Positions 1 through 8,170 of a stretch of 64,000 nucleotides of DNA are shown piece after piece; the stretch's first letter is position 1, and every line of letters begins with the position of its first letter. The notes beneath the pieces were generated by a model. The model saw only the letters and a list, made by a program, of their open reading frames with translations. It did not search any database and was not told the origin of the DNA. The position numbers and the translations under genes are program-made. The stretch lies in NCBI GenBank assembly GCA_020633075.1, contig JACKEI010000001.1, forward strand, positions 1,178,001 to 1,242,000. The letters are read 5' to 3'. The stretch comes from Sandaracinaceae bacterium (GTDB lineage: Bacteria; Myxococcota_A; Polyangia; Polyangiales; Houyiibacteriaceae).

Positions 1-1156
1 CACCCGCGAAGCACCAGAGGGTGACGGGCGCGGTGGCGACGGTCGTGCGCCAGGTGATGGACCACGCGCCAGCGAGTGCCGGGTAGGGCGCGTCCGGCTG
101 CCGCGGCCCGGTCAGAATTGCCGCCGTCGCACACACCGACAGCCAGAAGCCGGGGCTCACCGTGGCCCTCGGGTTCAAGAACGCCAGCAGGAGGCAGGCG
201 CCCGCCATGAGGGGGACGGGCCGTGGGCGCCGCCCGAGGGCCGTCAGCGCGAGCGCGAGGCAGGCCGTGAACGCTGCACGCTGCGCGCTGGCGCTGCCTC
301 CCGCGAGCTGCGCGTGCAGCAGCACGCTGGGGACCCCGACCAACGCCGCCCAGCGGTCCGGGCGCAGCACGTCGAGGTGCACGAAGAGCCTCCGCAGTCC
401 GCCCACCACGAACAGGGCCACGAGGCCCACGTGCAGCCCGGAGACGGCCATGAGGTGCGCCATGCCGGCGTCGCGCAGCGTGTCGCGTTGCTCGCGCTCC
501 GCCGCCCCACCGTCGCCCAGGACGAGCGCCGTCGCGAGCCCGGCGACGTCCGCCGGCAGCGACGCCTCGAGCGCGCTACCGGCGTGCGCGCGGGCGAGCG
601 CGATGCCACCGCGGATCCACGGCGTCTCGAGCACGCGGGGTGGGCTCTCCGCCACCGAGCGACCGGCTGCGGCCAGCGTGGCTTCGCTCGGCCAGTCGGG
701 GTGAGGCGTCTCGTTCTCGAAGGAGACCGGCGGACGCAGCCGGGCGAGCGCCTGCAGCCGCGACCCCTGCGCCAGCACCACGCCACGCGGGAAGTCGATC
801 TGGACACGGCGCCCCGTCAGCTGACCGCCGCCACCGCCTTCGAGCGTGGTCGCGTTCTCTACGTGGAGGACGGCGCGCTGGTTGTCCGTGCGGCGCCGGA
901 TGCTGAGGACCTCTCCCGTGACGCGGTACAGGCCGGGCGGTGCTGGTCGGGCGGGGAGGGCCCCGACGCTGAAGCCGGCGAGGCCCGTCAGCAACGTGAG
1001 CGGCGCCACCCAGAGCCGCGCGCGTAGGGCGCCACCGAGCAGCGCCGCCAAGGTCGCCAGTCCGAGCGCCAGCGCACCGGGCCACACACGAGGAGGCTGG
1101 TCCGTGGCGATGCTGACGAAGATCCCGAGGATCCACGCGCCGACGAGGTAAGGCAT
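1..1156 (-). CDS. comEC: ComEC/Rec2 competence DNA channel, 5' part (partial)
   Basis: The reading frame opens at an ATG at 1156 and stays open to the window edge, so about 385 N-terminal residues are visible and the 3' end is missing. ComEC is the inner-membrane channel that carries transforming DNA into the cytoplasm. Two hydrophobic segments at the N-terminus are followed by an OB-fold-like region (residues about 75-200). The ComEC competence-domain signature MAHLMAVSGLHVGLVAL begins at residue 232 and hydrophobic helices follow. The Met-Pro-Tyr start was chosen because it directly precedes the first membrane segment. The metallo-beta-lactamase-like C-terminal domain of many ComEC proteins would lie outside the window. 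The family call is strong from the SGLHVGL motif; a DNA-uptake role is inferred from family. Confidence 0.88.
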   Translation of the reverse strand, partial: MPYLVGAWILGIFVSIATDQPPRVWPGALALGLATLAALLGGALRARLWVAPLTLLTGLAGFSVGALPARPAPPGLYRVTGEVLSIRRRTDNQRAVLHVENATTLEGGGGGQLTGRRVQIDFPRGVVLAQGSRLQALARLRPPVSFENETPHPDWPSEATLAAAGRSVAESPPRVLETPWIRGGIALARAHAGSALEASLPADVAGLATALVLGDGGAAEREQRDTLRDAGMAHLMAVSGLHVGLVALFVVGGLRRLFVHLDVLRPDRWAALVGVPSVLLHAQLAGGSASAQRAAFTACLALALTALGRRPRPVPLMAGACLLLAFLNPRATVSPGFWLSVCATAAILTGPRQPDAPYPALAGAWSITWRTTVATAPVTLWCFAG

Positions 1157-1363
1157 GGGAGCGTTCCCGGTGCAGGCTTTGGGCCGCGCGCCGCCCTCAC
1201 CTAAGGCCCTCGCGCAAGGCCCTCGCGGCGGGCGCCCGCCGGTGTCGAAGGGGCGGCCGCCGGGCAAGTCGTAGAACCAATGAATGCATGATTCGTATAC
1301 CCCGTCTGTGGTACGTTCCTAACCAAGGCGGGCGGTCACATGACTTGCCGCTGGGGGTTTCTG

Positions 1364-2266
1364 ATGCACGCCAAACAACCAAGACTCGCCGCACTCGCAC
1401 TAGGTCTCGTCGCGCTGTTCGCCAGCGCTGACGTGCACGCCCAGCGCCGGATGGACGAGGCCGCCTACAACCAGGCGGTCCAGGGGCTCAGCGCCGCAGA
1501 GCCCGACGCGCGTATCGCCGCCGTGGAAGCCATCGCCCACGGTGGCTGGCGCTTCCGCAGGCAAGCGGCGCCGCACCTGCGTCGGCTCATCCGCCACGAC
1601 CCAGACTGGCGTGTGCGTGCTTCGTCGGGGCGGGCCATCGGGCGCTTGAGCCTCCGTGAGGCCGTGCCGGATCTCGTGCGCGCGCTGCGTGACACGCAGG
1701 TAGACGTCCGCATCGTCGCGGCCGCCGCGCTCTGGCGCCTTCCGGACGCGGCCGCCGTGCCCGCGCTGCTCGACCTGTTGAACGACGCCGATCCGACGGC
1801 GCGTCAGTGGGGTGCGTTGGCTCTCGGGGTCACGGGGGACACCCGCGCCACGGCGGCGCTGTTGGGGTTGCTCGACGACACCGCGCCGGCCGTTCGGCTG
1901 GACGCGCTCCGCTCTCTGGCGCGCATCGCGGACCCGGCGGCGCAGGAGCGCCTGGTGGCCTTCATCGTGGACGTCAACCGCGCGGAAGACGAGCGGCTCG
2001 AGGCCGTCAACGCGCTCGCGTCCCTGCGTGGACCAGAGAAGATGAACGCGCTGATTCGCCTGTTGGACGACGCCAACGCCAACATCCGCCTGCATGTGGT
2101 GAACGCCCTCGGTCAGGTGGGCGACGCGCTGGTCATCCCGACCCTGCGCCGGCGCCGGTCGGCAGAGTCCGTGCCCGCCGTGCGTACCGCCGTCGACGAG
2201 GCCATCGCCGCCATCGAGGAGCGCGCCCGGGAGCGGGCCGCGGAGGCCGCCGCAGCCGGCAACTGA
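1364..2266 (+). CDS. Exported HEAT-repeat protein
   Basis: A 300-residue protein with a Sec-type signal peptide (positive start, hydrophobic core, cleavage after DVHA near residue 26). It is followed by about seven HEAT/PBS-lyase-like helical repeats of roughly 31 residues, with recurrent patterns such as D-x-x-VR-x-x-A-x-x-ALG and VP-x-L-x-x-LL. Such alpha-solenoids are protein-binding scaffolds in the periplasm; no catalytic motif is seen. An in-frame ATG lies 24 bases upstream at 1340, but the ATG at 1364 has a GGGGG tract about 6 bases ahead and gives a cleaner signal peptide. The last 25 residues are Ala/Glu/Arg-rich. It converges on ddl. Partner and function are unknown. Confidence 0.8.
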   Translation: MHAKQPRLAALALGLVALFASADVHAQRRMDEAAYNQAVQGLSAAEPDARIAAVEAIAHGGWRFRRQAAPHLRRLIRHDPDWRVRASSGRAIGRLSLREAVPDLVRALRDTQVDVRIVAAAALWRLPDAAAVPALLDLLNDADPTARQWGALALGVTGDTRATAALLGLLDDTAPAVRLDALRSLARIADPAAQERLVAFIVDVNRAEDERLEAVNALASLRGPEKMNALIRLLDDANANIRLHVVNALGQVGDALVIPTLRRRRSAESVPAVRTAVDEAIAAIEERARERAAEAAAAGN

Positions 2267-2437
2267 GGCCCAGCGTGGCCTGTCCCGTGTCTCCCTTAGC
2301 TCCGGACAGCAGAGGACAAACGGCGGACGACCGATCACACACGACAGTGCAGCGGCAAACGAGAGCGGCCCTGAGCGCAACCCGGAGAGTGTCTGGGGGC
2401 GGTCAGGGCCGACGTGTTTGTGGCGCCCGAGCGGGCT

Positions 2438-3433
2438 TCAGCAGGTGGCGCGGGCGCTCTTTGCGTCGGTCGCGGACTCGGTGTTCGCCGTGGCGGCGCG
2501 GTCGCTGTTGCCGACGCTAGCCCCCAAGGTAGCGCGCTGCAGGATGGCCTCGCACAGCGCGGTGAAGTCGTAGCCAGCCGCGCCGGCGATCTTTGGCAGC
2601 AGGGAGGTGGGGGTCATGCCGGGCAGGGTGTTGACCTCGAGCACGTACTCGTTCTCGCCCTCGGTGGCGAGGATGTCTACTCGCGTGGCGCCCGTGGCGT
2701 CCAGGCAGCGCACCGCGCGCTCCGCGATGTTCAGGACGCCCTTGTAGCGCGTGGGGGAGAGGCGAGCGGGGAGGTGATACTCGCTCTGGCCCTTCTGGTA
2801 CTTGGACTTGTAGTCGTAGAACCCGGCAGCGGGCACGATCTCGATGGCGCCGAGCGCGCGACCGTCGAGCACACCAACGGCGATTTCACGACCCTGCACG
2901 AAGCGCTCGACGAGCACGGAGTCGTCGAAGCGGCCGGCCTGCTCCACCAGCTGCTCCAGCTCCTGGATGTCCTTCGCCCGACCTGCGCCGACCGACGAAC
3001 CGGCGCGACGTGGCTTCACGAACGCAGGGAAGCCGAAGGAGCCGTGGATCTCGCTGATGCGCTCGGCGTCGTCACGACCCACGCAGTAGTAGGGAGGCGT
3101 GGGGACGTTGTAGAGGCGGAAGAGCTCCTTGGCCTTGAGCTTGTCCATCGCCAAGGCGCTCGCCATCACGCTCGACCCCGTGTACGGGATGCCCATGATC
3201 TCGAGGAGGCCCTGCACGCACCCGTCTTCACCGTAGGTGCCGTGTAGAGCGATGAAGGCCACGTCGATGGGCGTCTGCCGGAGGACGCGATCGATGTCGC
3301 GGTCCACGTAGATCTTGGTGCAGCGGTAGCCGGCCGCCGTGAGCGCCTGGTAGACCGCCTCACCGCTGGCGATCGACACTTCGCGCTCAGCGCTGAGGCC
3401 TCCGAGCAGAATACCGATGTGCTTGTTCTTCAT
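2438..3433 (-). CDS. ddl: D-alanine--D-alanine ligase
   Basis: A 331-residue ATP-grasp enzyme that joins two D-alanines for peptidoglycan precursors in the cytoplasm. Visible family features are the N-terminal GILLGGLSAEREVS loop, the HGTYGEDGCVQGLLE segment, PYTGSSVMASALAMDK, the ATP-binding FVKPRRAGSSVGAG strand-loop and the metal/substrate site EVNTLPGMTPTSLLPK near the C-terminus. The ATG at 3433 (MKNKHIG) was chosen over a longer frame opening at 3547, because homology begins there and a GGAG sits about 9 bases upstream. The C-terminal 30 residues after the catalytic core are Ala/Thr/Ser-rich and may be a lineage-specific tail. It is transcribed in the same direction as the lipoprotein gene ending at 3547. 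Confidence 0.95.
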   Translation of the reverse strand: MKNKHIGILLGGLSAEREVSIASGEAVYQALTAAGYRCTKIYVDRDIDRVLRQTPIDVAFIALHGTYGEDGCVQGLLEIMGIPYTGSSVMASALAMDKLKAKELFRLYNVPTPPYYCVGRDDAERISEIHGSFGFPAFVKPRRAGSSVGAGRAKDIQELEQLVEQAGRFDDSVLVERFVQGREIAVGVLDGRALGAIEIVPAAGFYDYKSKYQKGQSEYHLPARLSPTRYKGVLNIAERAVRCLDATGATRVDILATEGENEYVLEVNTLPGMTPTSLLPKIAGAAGYDFTALCEAILQRATLGASVGNSDRAATANTESATDAKSARATC

Positions 3434-3546
3434 GGGGGATCGCTCCGTGGGGGATGCCCTCGGGTAACAGCTTCGCGACGAAGTGGTCAAGAAACCGTCG
3501 GTGAGGTGCCGCCAAGGTATGGGGTGGATCGTCCACCGGGACAACA

Positions 3547-4563
3547 CTAGGGGGTGGGCTGCGTGTTCCCGGCCGCCTCGCTGCCCGTGTCATCGGGGGT
3601 GCCCGCGTCGCTGTCCACGGCGGCAGGCTCCACCGGCAGCGCGCTCGGGGCGGCGGCGCCCTGCGGGAGAAACACGGCGATGGGGTGATTGCCCACACCG
3701 CCTTCGGCACGGAACACGCGGAGGGCCATGGTCCGGCCGCGGATGACGTCCAGCGCCGAGGGAAAGGTCTCGCGCGTGAACACCACGTCCACCCACGATT
3801 CCCCGGAGGCGTGCTGACACACCACGCTCAAGCGGTGGCTGGCGCTCCCCGGATAAGGAACGGGAGACGTTGGGCTTCGGTAGCGGACCTCGGTGGGCTC
3901 GGGCGCGCCCTCTTCCTCGCGTGGGGCCTCGATGGACCCGTTGACGATGCGCTGAATCTGGCCTCCGTAGGCAACCGCACAGGTGCGCACCTCGTGGTCG
4001 ACCTCGGGGTCGTCGAACGAGTCCGCGACGCTGGGCTCCTCGGCCACGGGATGCCGAGGGGCATCGGGGGGAGTCGGGCCCACGACGGCGACCACGTCGA
4101 GGGGCGTGTAGTCGTCGAAGCCCCCCTCTCCCGCGAGCACCACGACCCGGATGCGGGTGCCGATCGCCATCTGGTCGGCCAAGTCCTCGCGATCTTTGCG
4201 GAAGTATAGGTCTGCCCAGCCCTCGCCGGTGGTCCCCGAGCAGCGGGCGTGGCGCGCTCTGGCGAAGGGCAGGCGGTAGCCAAACACCTCTTCGGGGCGC
4301 AGGGTGCGCTCGGCCCCGACCATGGTCAGATCGCAGAGCTGCTCCGTCCCGACGTACGTGTCGGGCATCAGTCGAGCGACGCGCGGGTCGAACGAGAGCT
4401 GCGCGGATGGGGCCGGGAGCGCTGGCGCCGCGACGTCGTAGTGCACGGGCGGAGGGGTCGACGCCGCCGGCTCTTCGAGCAGACTGCAGCCCAGCAGCCC
4501 ACTCACGGACAGGTGGAGGGCCGCAATGAGGAGGCACGCTGCGACGCGACGGCGAGTGGGCAC
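3547..4563 (-). CDS. Lipoprotein with two tandem ~110-residue repeats
   Basis: A 338-residue protein of no recognised family. The N-terminus MPTRRRV, the hydrophobic stretch and a lipobox SGLLGC predict lipidation at Cys26. Two halves (about residues 70-165 and 190-320) look like diverged copies. Each has a Cys near the start, then a second Cys, G-E-x-W-x-D-[LV]-x-F, a hydrophobic I-x-x-[GR]-T-x-x-R-V pattern and an E-G-G turn. This suggests an internal duplication of a small disulphide-bonded beta domain. The C-terminus is Pro/Ala/Asp-rich and probably disordered. The gene lies 113 bases upstream of ddl on the same strand and could be cotranscribed with it. Function unknown. Confidence 0.75.
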   Translation of the reverse strand: MPTRRRVAACLLIAALHLSVSGLLGCSLLEEPAASTPPPVHYDVAAPALPAPSAQLSFDPRVARLMPDTYVGTEQLCDLTMVGAERTLRPEEVFGYRLPFARARHARCSGTTGEGWADLYFRKDREDLADQMAIGTRIRVVVLAGEGGFDDYTPLDVVAVVGPTPPDAPRHPVAEEPSVADSFDDPEVDHEVRTCAVAYGGQIQRIVNGSIEAPREEEGAPEPTEVRYRSPTSPVPYPGSASHRLSVVCQHASGESWVDVVFTRETFPSALDVIRGRTMALRVFRAEGGVGNHPIAVFLPQGAAAPSALPVEPAAVDSDAGTPDDTGSEAAGNTQPTP

Positions 4564-5044
4564 CTCGCTGTGTTACGTCATCCCGCACGACGCTGCCATT
4601 GCTTTGCGACCCGAGGGGTGGTAGTCGACACGGGTTCGGCACGTCTCTCGGCGTCCGAAGTCGTCGTCATGCGCGCAACTGCCTTGCCCCACACCCGCCC
4701 TCCAGTCGTGTCGGCGTGCCCGGAATCCTCCGGTCGCGCCACGCCAACGGGACGTGCGGGGAGGGACGCATCGAGGGAGTTCACCCCCGCGCACCATGCC
4801 GCCGAACCGAACATGCTCTGCCCGGCCAGGGCGTCATGTGATCCCAGAAATCGCTGGGGTCGTGACGTCTCGCACAGAGCGCAACCGTCTTTGGTTCCGC
4901 GCGCATTCATGCGCGGGACGTCTCGCGCCGACGCGACCCTTCGCGTCCTCGAAGCCCCCTCGCTAGCCGCCACACGCCACGCGCGTGCGGCGGGCCGAGG
5001 GGCAAAGCGACCGCTCCGCCGGGCTCATCCACAAGAGGTCAATC
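4564..5044. other. Intergenic region between divergent genes
   Basis: About 480 bases without a convincing gene. Open frames exist on both strands but are Arg/His/Cys-rich and look like chance frames in GC-rich DNA. A perfect 7-bp inverted repeat with a 2-base spacer (CGCGCAT/ATGCGCG) lies at 4900-4915. Promoters for the lipoprotein (leftward) and the HARE-HTH gene (rightward) should lie here, but no clear -35/-10 pair was seen. Confidence 0.5.
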
Positions 5045-7213
5045 ATGACGTTTACGGAAGCCGCGGTGGAGGTCTTGCGCCTCATTGGTAAGCCGCTCCA
5101 CTACAAAGCCATTACCGATATCGCCATCGAGCGCGAGCTGCTCTCCCACCTGGGGAAGTCGCCCGAGATCACCATGAATTCGCGTCTCGCGACCATGGTC
5201 AAGAAGGACCGGGGCGACGCGCCCATCATCAAGGTCAAGCCGGGGGTCTTCGGGCTGCGCGAGTTCGACGCCGCCGTCATCGACGCGGCGATGCACGAGT
5301 CCGGGCAGGACTTCGAGTTGCCCGAGCCAGAGATCATCGAGGACGACGAGGAAGAGGGCGTCGGCCCCGAGAGCGACGGTGCGGACGCGACCGCGCCGGC
5401 CGCCGCGCCAGAGAAGCCACGCCCCACCCAGAAGCTGCCCGGTCAAGACGTCTTCCCGGAGGAGGAGGACGACGACGAGCCGATCTTGGCCAACCTGGAC
5501 ACCGGGAGCGCGAGCGGCGCCGGCGATGCCGACGACCGCAACCGCAAGCGTCGGCGTCGGCGTCGCGGCCGCAAGGACGGCGAGAGCGACGTCGAGAGCG
5601 GGAACGAGGGCGCGCCGAGGGACAATGGGTCCCGCGGTGAGAGGAACGACCGAGGTGATCGGGGCGAGCGCCGTGACCGTGACCGTGGACGTGATCGCGA
5701 TCGCAACAACCGAGGTCGTCGCGACCGGAACACGGAGAGCGCTGACCGCGTGAAGGCGGGTCGCGACGTCTTGGGCGACTGGGAGCGCGAGGCCTCCGAT
5801 GGCGAAGTGGTTGGCGTGGGTCTGGTCGAGGCCCTGGAGCGGGCCTTGGCGAAGCGAGCGGGACCCGCACGCTCGCACGAGCAGCTGGCGCAATACCTCA
5901 TCGAGGACGGTCGACTTGCCGGAAGCGCCGCGGCGCTGGCGCCCACGGTGGCTGCGGCTATTCGCGCAGACAATGCCCGCGCGGCCGAGCGCGGCCGTCG
6001 CCCGCTGTTTCGCGTGTGGGGCGACGCCGTCGAGCTGACGGACTGGTCGCTCCCCAACGACGCGCTGCGGGCCGAGGCCGATCTGCGGCGTGCCCTGTCG
6101 CGGCAGCAGGAGGCCGTTCGCCGCGGCTTTTTGCGTCTGATGACCGACCTCCCGAACGCGGGGCTCATGGAGCTCGTCGCCAGCTGGTTGAACGCCGAGG
6201 GGGTCGTTGGCTTGCGAGCCGTTCGCCGTCCAGGCAGCCAGCGGAACGAGTTCCATCTCGCTGGGACGCTGCAGCAGGGGCCGCATGAGCTCCCCATCGC
6301 CGTGATCGTGTACCGCGAGGGCCACATCACGAGGGAGCGCGTCGTCGACGTGCGGGGGAGCTTGCACCACTACGGCAACGCGCGTGTGGCGTGGCTAGTG
6401 GGTCTGGCGCAGGTGGTGAGCGGTGCCCGTGAAGAAGCGAAGGTGGACGCCACTCCTTGTGCGCTGCTCGACGGTCCCGGGCTGGCCGAGGCGATGGAGC
6501 GCGTTGGCGTGGGCATCGTGTCGCATCAGGTGAAGCTGAGCGGCATCGACGCGGACCTCATGGACATGCTCAAGGGTCCTGGTCGCACGCGGACGGTCGA
6601 GGTCGCGCGCCCGGAGAAGGCCGCCCAGCCCGATACCGAGAGTGAGGGCGAGACCGACGGTGATGACGAGGGCGCAGACGGCGACGCAAGCAGCGGCGAC
6701 GACGCGCAGGAGACCGCAGGCACGGGTCGTCGGCGTCGGCGGCGACGTCGTCGCGGGGGCAATCAGGATGACAGCGCCGCGTTGGCCGATGGTGCGGACG
6801 CTGACGACTCCGACGACGCGACCGACGGTGACGACGAGGACGCTAGCGACGCCGATGAGTCGAGCGACACGCAAGCGGCGCGGCAGCCGGCGAGAGCGGT
6901 GTCGGGCGACTCGGACGATGACGACTCGGACGACGACGATTCGGACGACGATGAGGTCTTGATCTCTGACGAGGGCCTCGACGCGGATGACGACGACGCG
7001 GACGACGACGACGCGGACGACGACGACGACGACGCGGATGATGACGACGCGGATGACGACGACGCGGATGATGATGACGACGCGGATGATGATGACGACG
7101 CGGATGATGACGACGCGGATGACGACGACTCGGATGACGACGACTCGGATGACGACGACTCGGATGACGACGACGCGGATGACGACGACGACTCGGACGA
7201 CGACGACGATTGA
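5045..7213 (+). CDS. HARE-HTH protein with degenerate Mrr-like domain and poly-Asp tail
   Basis: A 722-residue protein. Residues 1-75 match the HB1/ASXL/restriction-endonuclease HTH (HARE-HTH) fold: TFTEAAVEVLRLIGKPLHY, then the Leu/Lys-rich turn and KVKPGVFGLREF. Residues about 160-240 are an Arg/Asp/Gly-rich low-complexity stretch. Residues about 350-520 resemble an Mrr-type endonuclease fold, ending in a PCALLDGPGLAEAMERVGVGI segment typical of Mrr-like domains. The expected catalytic D...ExK/QxK residues are not apparent, so cleavage activity is doubtful. A run of nine Arg follows, then roughly 100 C-terminal residues made mostly of Asp. The ATG at 5045 was chosen for its AAGAGG Shine-Dalgarno and because the HTH begins there. 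The likely role is nucleic-acid binding; the target is unknown. Confidence 0.8.
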   Translation: MTFTEAAVEVLRLIGKPLHYKAITDIAIERELLSHLGKSPEITMNSRLATMVKKDRGDAPIIKVKPGVFGLREFDAAVIDAAMHESGQDFELPEPEIIEDDEEEGVGPESDGADATAPAAAPEKPRPTQKLPGQDVFPEEEDDDEPILANLDTGSASGAGDADDRNRKRRRRRRGRKDGESDVESGNEGAPRDNGSRGERNDRGDRGERRDRDRGRDRDRNNRGRRDRNTESADRVKAGRDVLGDWEREASDGEVVGVGLVEALERALAKRAGPARSHEQLAQYLIEDGRLAGSAAALAPTVAAAIRADNARAAERGRRPLFRVWGDAVELTDWSLPNDALRAEADLRRALSRQQEAVRRGFLRLMTDLPNAGLMELVASWLNAEGVVGLRAVRRPGSQRNEFHLAGTLQQGPHELPIAVIVYREGHITRERVVDVRGSLHHYGNARVAWLVGLAQVVSGAREEAKVDATPCALLDGPGLAEAMERVGVGIVSHQVKLSGIDADLMDMLKGPGRTRTVEVARPEKAAQPDTESEGETDGDDEGADGDASSGDDAQETAGTGRRRRRRRRRGGNQDDSAALADGADADDSDDATDGDDEDASDADESSDTQAARQPARAVSGDSDDDDSDDDDSDDDEVLISDEGLDADDDDADDDDADDDDDDADDDDADDDDADDDDDADDDDDADDDDADDDDSDDDDSDDDDSDDDDADDDDDSDDDDD
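6970..7211 (+). repeat. GAY-rich degenerate tandem repeat coding for the Asp tail
   Basis: The DNA is an imperfect microsatellite of GAC/GAT codons punctuated by GCG (Ala) or TCG (Ser), with a common unit of GAYGACGACGCG. It translates as (D)3-6-A/S blocks to the stop codon. Mixed use of GAC and GAT shows the array is not freshly slipped. The opposite strand gives Ser- or Val-rich artefact frames. Confidence 0.85.
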
Positions 7214-7259
7214 GTTGGTGTTTGTGATGTAGATCGCAAAAATGACTCTTCCGGGCCTC

Positions 7260-7284
7260 GGGGGGTGGCGCAGCGCGCCATCTA
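7260..7284. terminator. Possible terminator hairpin after the HARE-HTH gene
   Basis: A perfect 6-bp stem TGGCGC/GCGCCA with a 3-base loop (7266-7280) lies 53 bases after the stop. It has no T-run, so intrinsic termination is uncertain. Confidence 0.3.
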
Positions 7285-7321
7285 CCCCTAGGCCGACAGC
7301 CTGAGCGCACCGAGGAGAGTC

Positions 7322-8062
7322 ATGTCGCATCCCCCCACCACCCCCACCAGGGCAACCTCAGCCCGCCGGCCCCGTCGGGTCTCGTCCACGACGCGGCACG
7401 TCGCGACGATCGCGCTCGCGTTGGGCGGGGCCGTCGGCTTCTCCGCGGGGTCCGCCGCGCAGCCGGGCAGCACGGCGCCTGACAGCACCTCCGGGCACGA
7501 CCCCGAGGAGGCCACGGCGCTTTCGGTCGCCCGCGCCTTCGACGAGCGCATGACCGTCTGGCAGGCGCCAGATGGACGTCGAACCTACGCCTCCCACTGC
7601 CGAGCAGCGCCGGGCGGGTGCCGCGCGCGCATCGCGCTCTATGCCAGGCTCATCGCCCGCCTCTCGCTCGAGCAGGACGTGGACCCCTTTCTCGTCGCGG
7701 CGGTCGTCCTGCGGGAGAGCGGTCTCAACCCGTTCGCGGAGGGCAGCGTGGGCGAGCGAGGGATCGTTCAGCTTCACCCGCGGGGAGCCGGGAGTGACGT
7801 GGAGTTCGTGCAGAGCGAGCCATACCGGCGTCGGTGCCGCGCTACCGTCGACGCGTGTCAGGGGGAGGTCTTGCGTGTCGGCATCGAGCTGCTCGCGAAT
7901 TCCATCCGCCGCTGTGGTGGAGTCGAGGCCGGGCTCGGCATGTACAACGGCGGCACCTGCCAGTCGACGAGCTATAGCCGCCGCGTCCTCTCGGAGCGGT
8001 CCCGGCTCCTCGAGCTGGCCAAGCGGGGCACCCCAGACGCCGAGCGCCACTCGTCCCGGTAG
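7322..8062 (+). CDS. Lytic transglycosylase-like (SLT fold) exported protein
   Basis: A 246-residue protein with an Arg-rich, signal-peptide-like N-terminus (hydrophobic segment about residues 27-48, AGSAAQ cleavage site). The catalytic core holds the SLT signature: DVDPFLVAAVVLRESGLNPF supplies the catalytic Glu in RES, SVGERGIVQLHP is the substrate-groove segment, and AGLGMYNGG near residue 215 is the third family motif. It should cleave the glycan strand of peptidoglycan in the periplasm with 1,6-anhydro product formation. Four Cys in the mature part (HC..GGC, RRC..DAC) suggest disulphides. A GAGGAG Shine-Dalgarno precedes the ATG. It sits between unrelated units, and its converging neighbour is the VWA gene. 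Confidence 0.83.
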   Translation: MSHPPTTPTRATSARRPRRVSSTTRHVATIALALGGAVGFSAGSAAQPGSTAPDSTSGHDPEEATALSVARAFDERMTVWQAPDGRRTYASHCRAAPGGCRARIALYARLIARLSLEQDVDPFLVAAVVLRESGLNPFAEGSVGERGIVQLHPRGAGSDVEFVQSEPYRRRCRATVDACQGEVLRVGIELLANSIRRCGGVEAGLGMYNGGTCQSTSYSRRVLSERSRLLELAKRGTPDAERHSSR

Positions 8063-8170
8063 GTGACGTGGAGCCCGCGGCCGGACTGCGTCTGCGGCGA
8101 GGAGGGGCACGCGGAACCGCGCCTCCCTGCGCTAGCGCGCCCCGCGCTTGCGCCCCGGGCAGGGCTCGGC

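Noticed and set aside
4578..4973. 131-residue minus-strand frame in the 480-base gap
   Set aside because: Arg/Ser/Ala-rich, no Shine-Dalgarno and no domain; typical of chance frames in high-GC DNA.
6763..7281. Ser-rich and Val-rich minus-strand frames over the Asp tail
   Set aside because: They are the mirror of GAC/GAT codons (TCG/ATC and GTC) and have no independent support.
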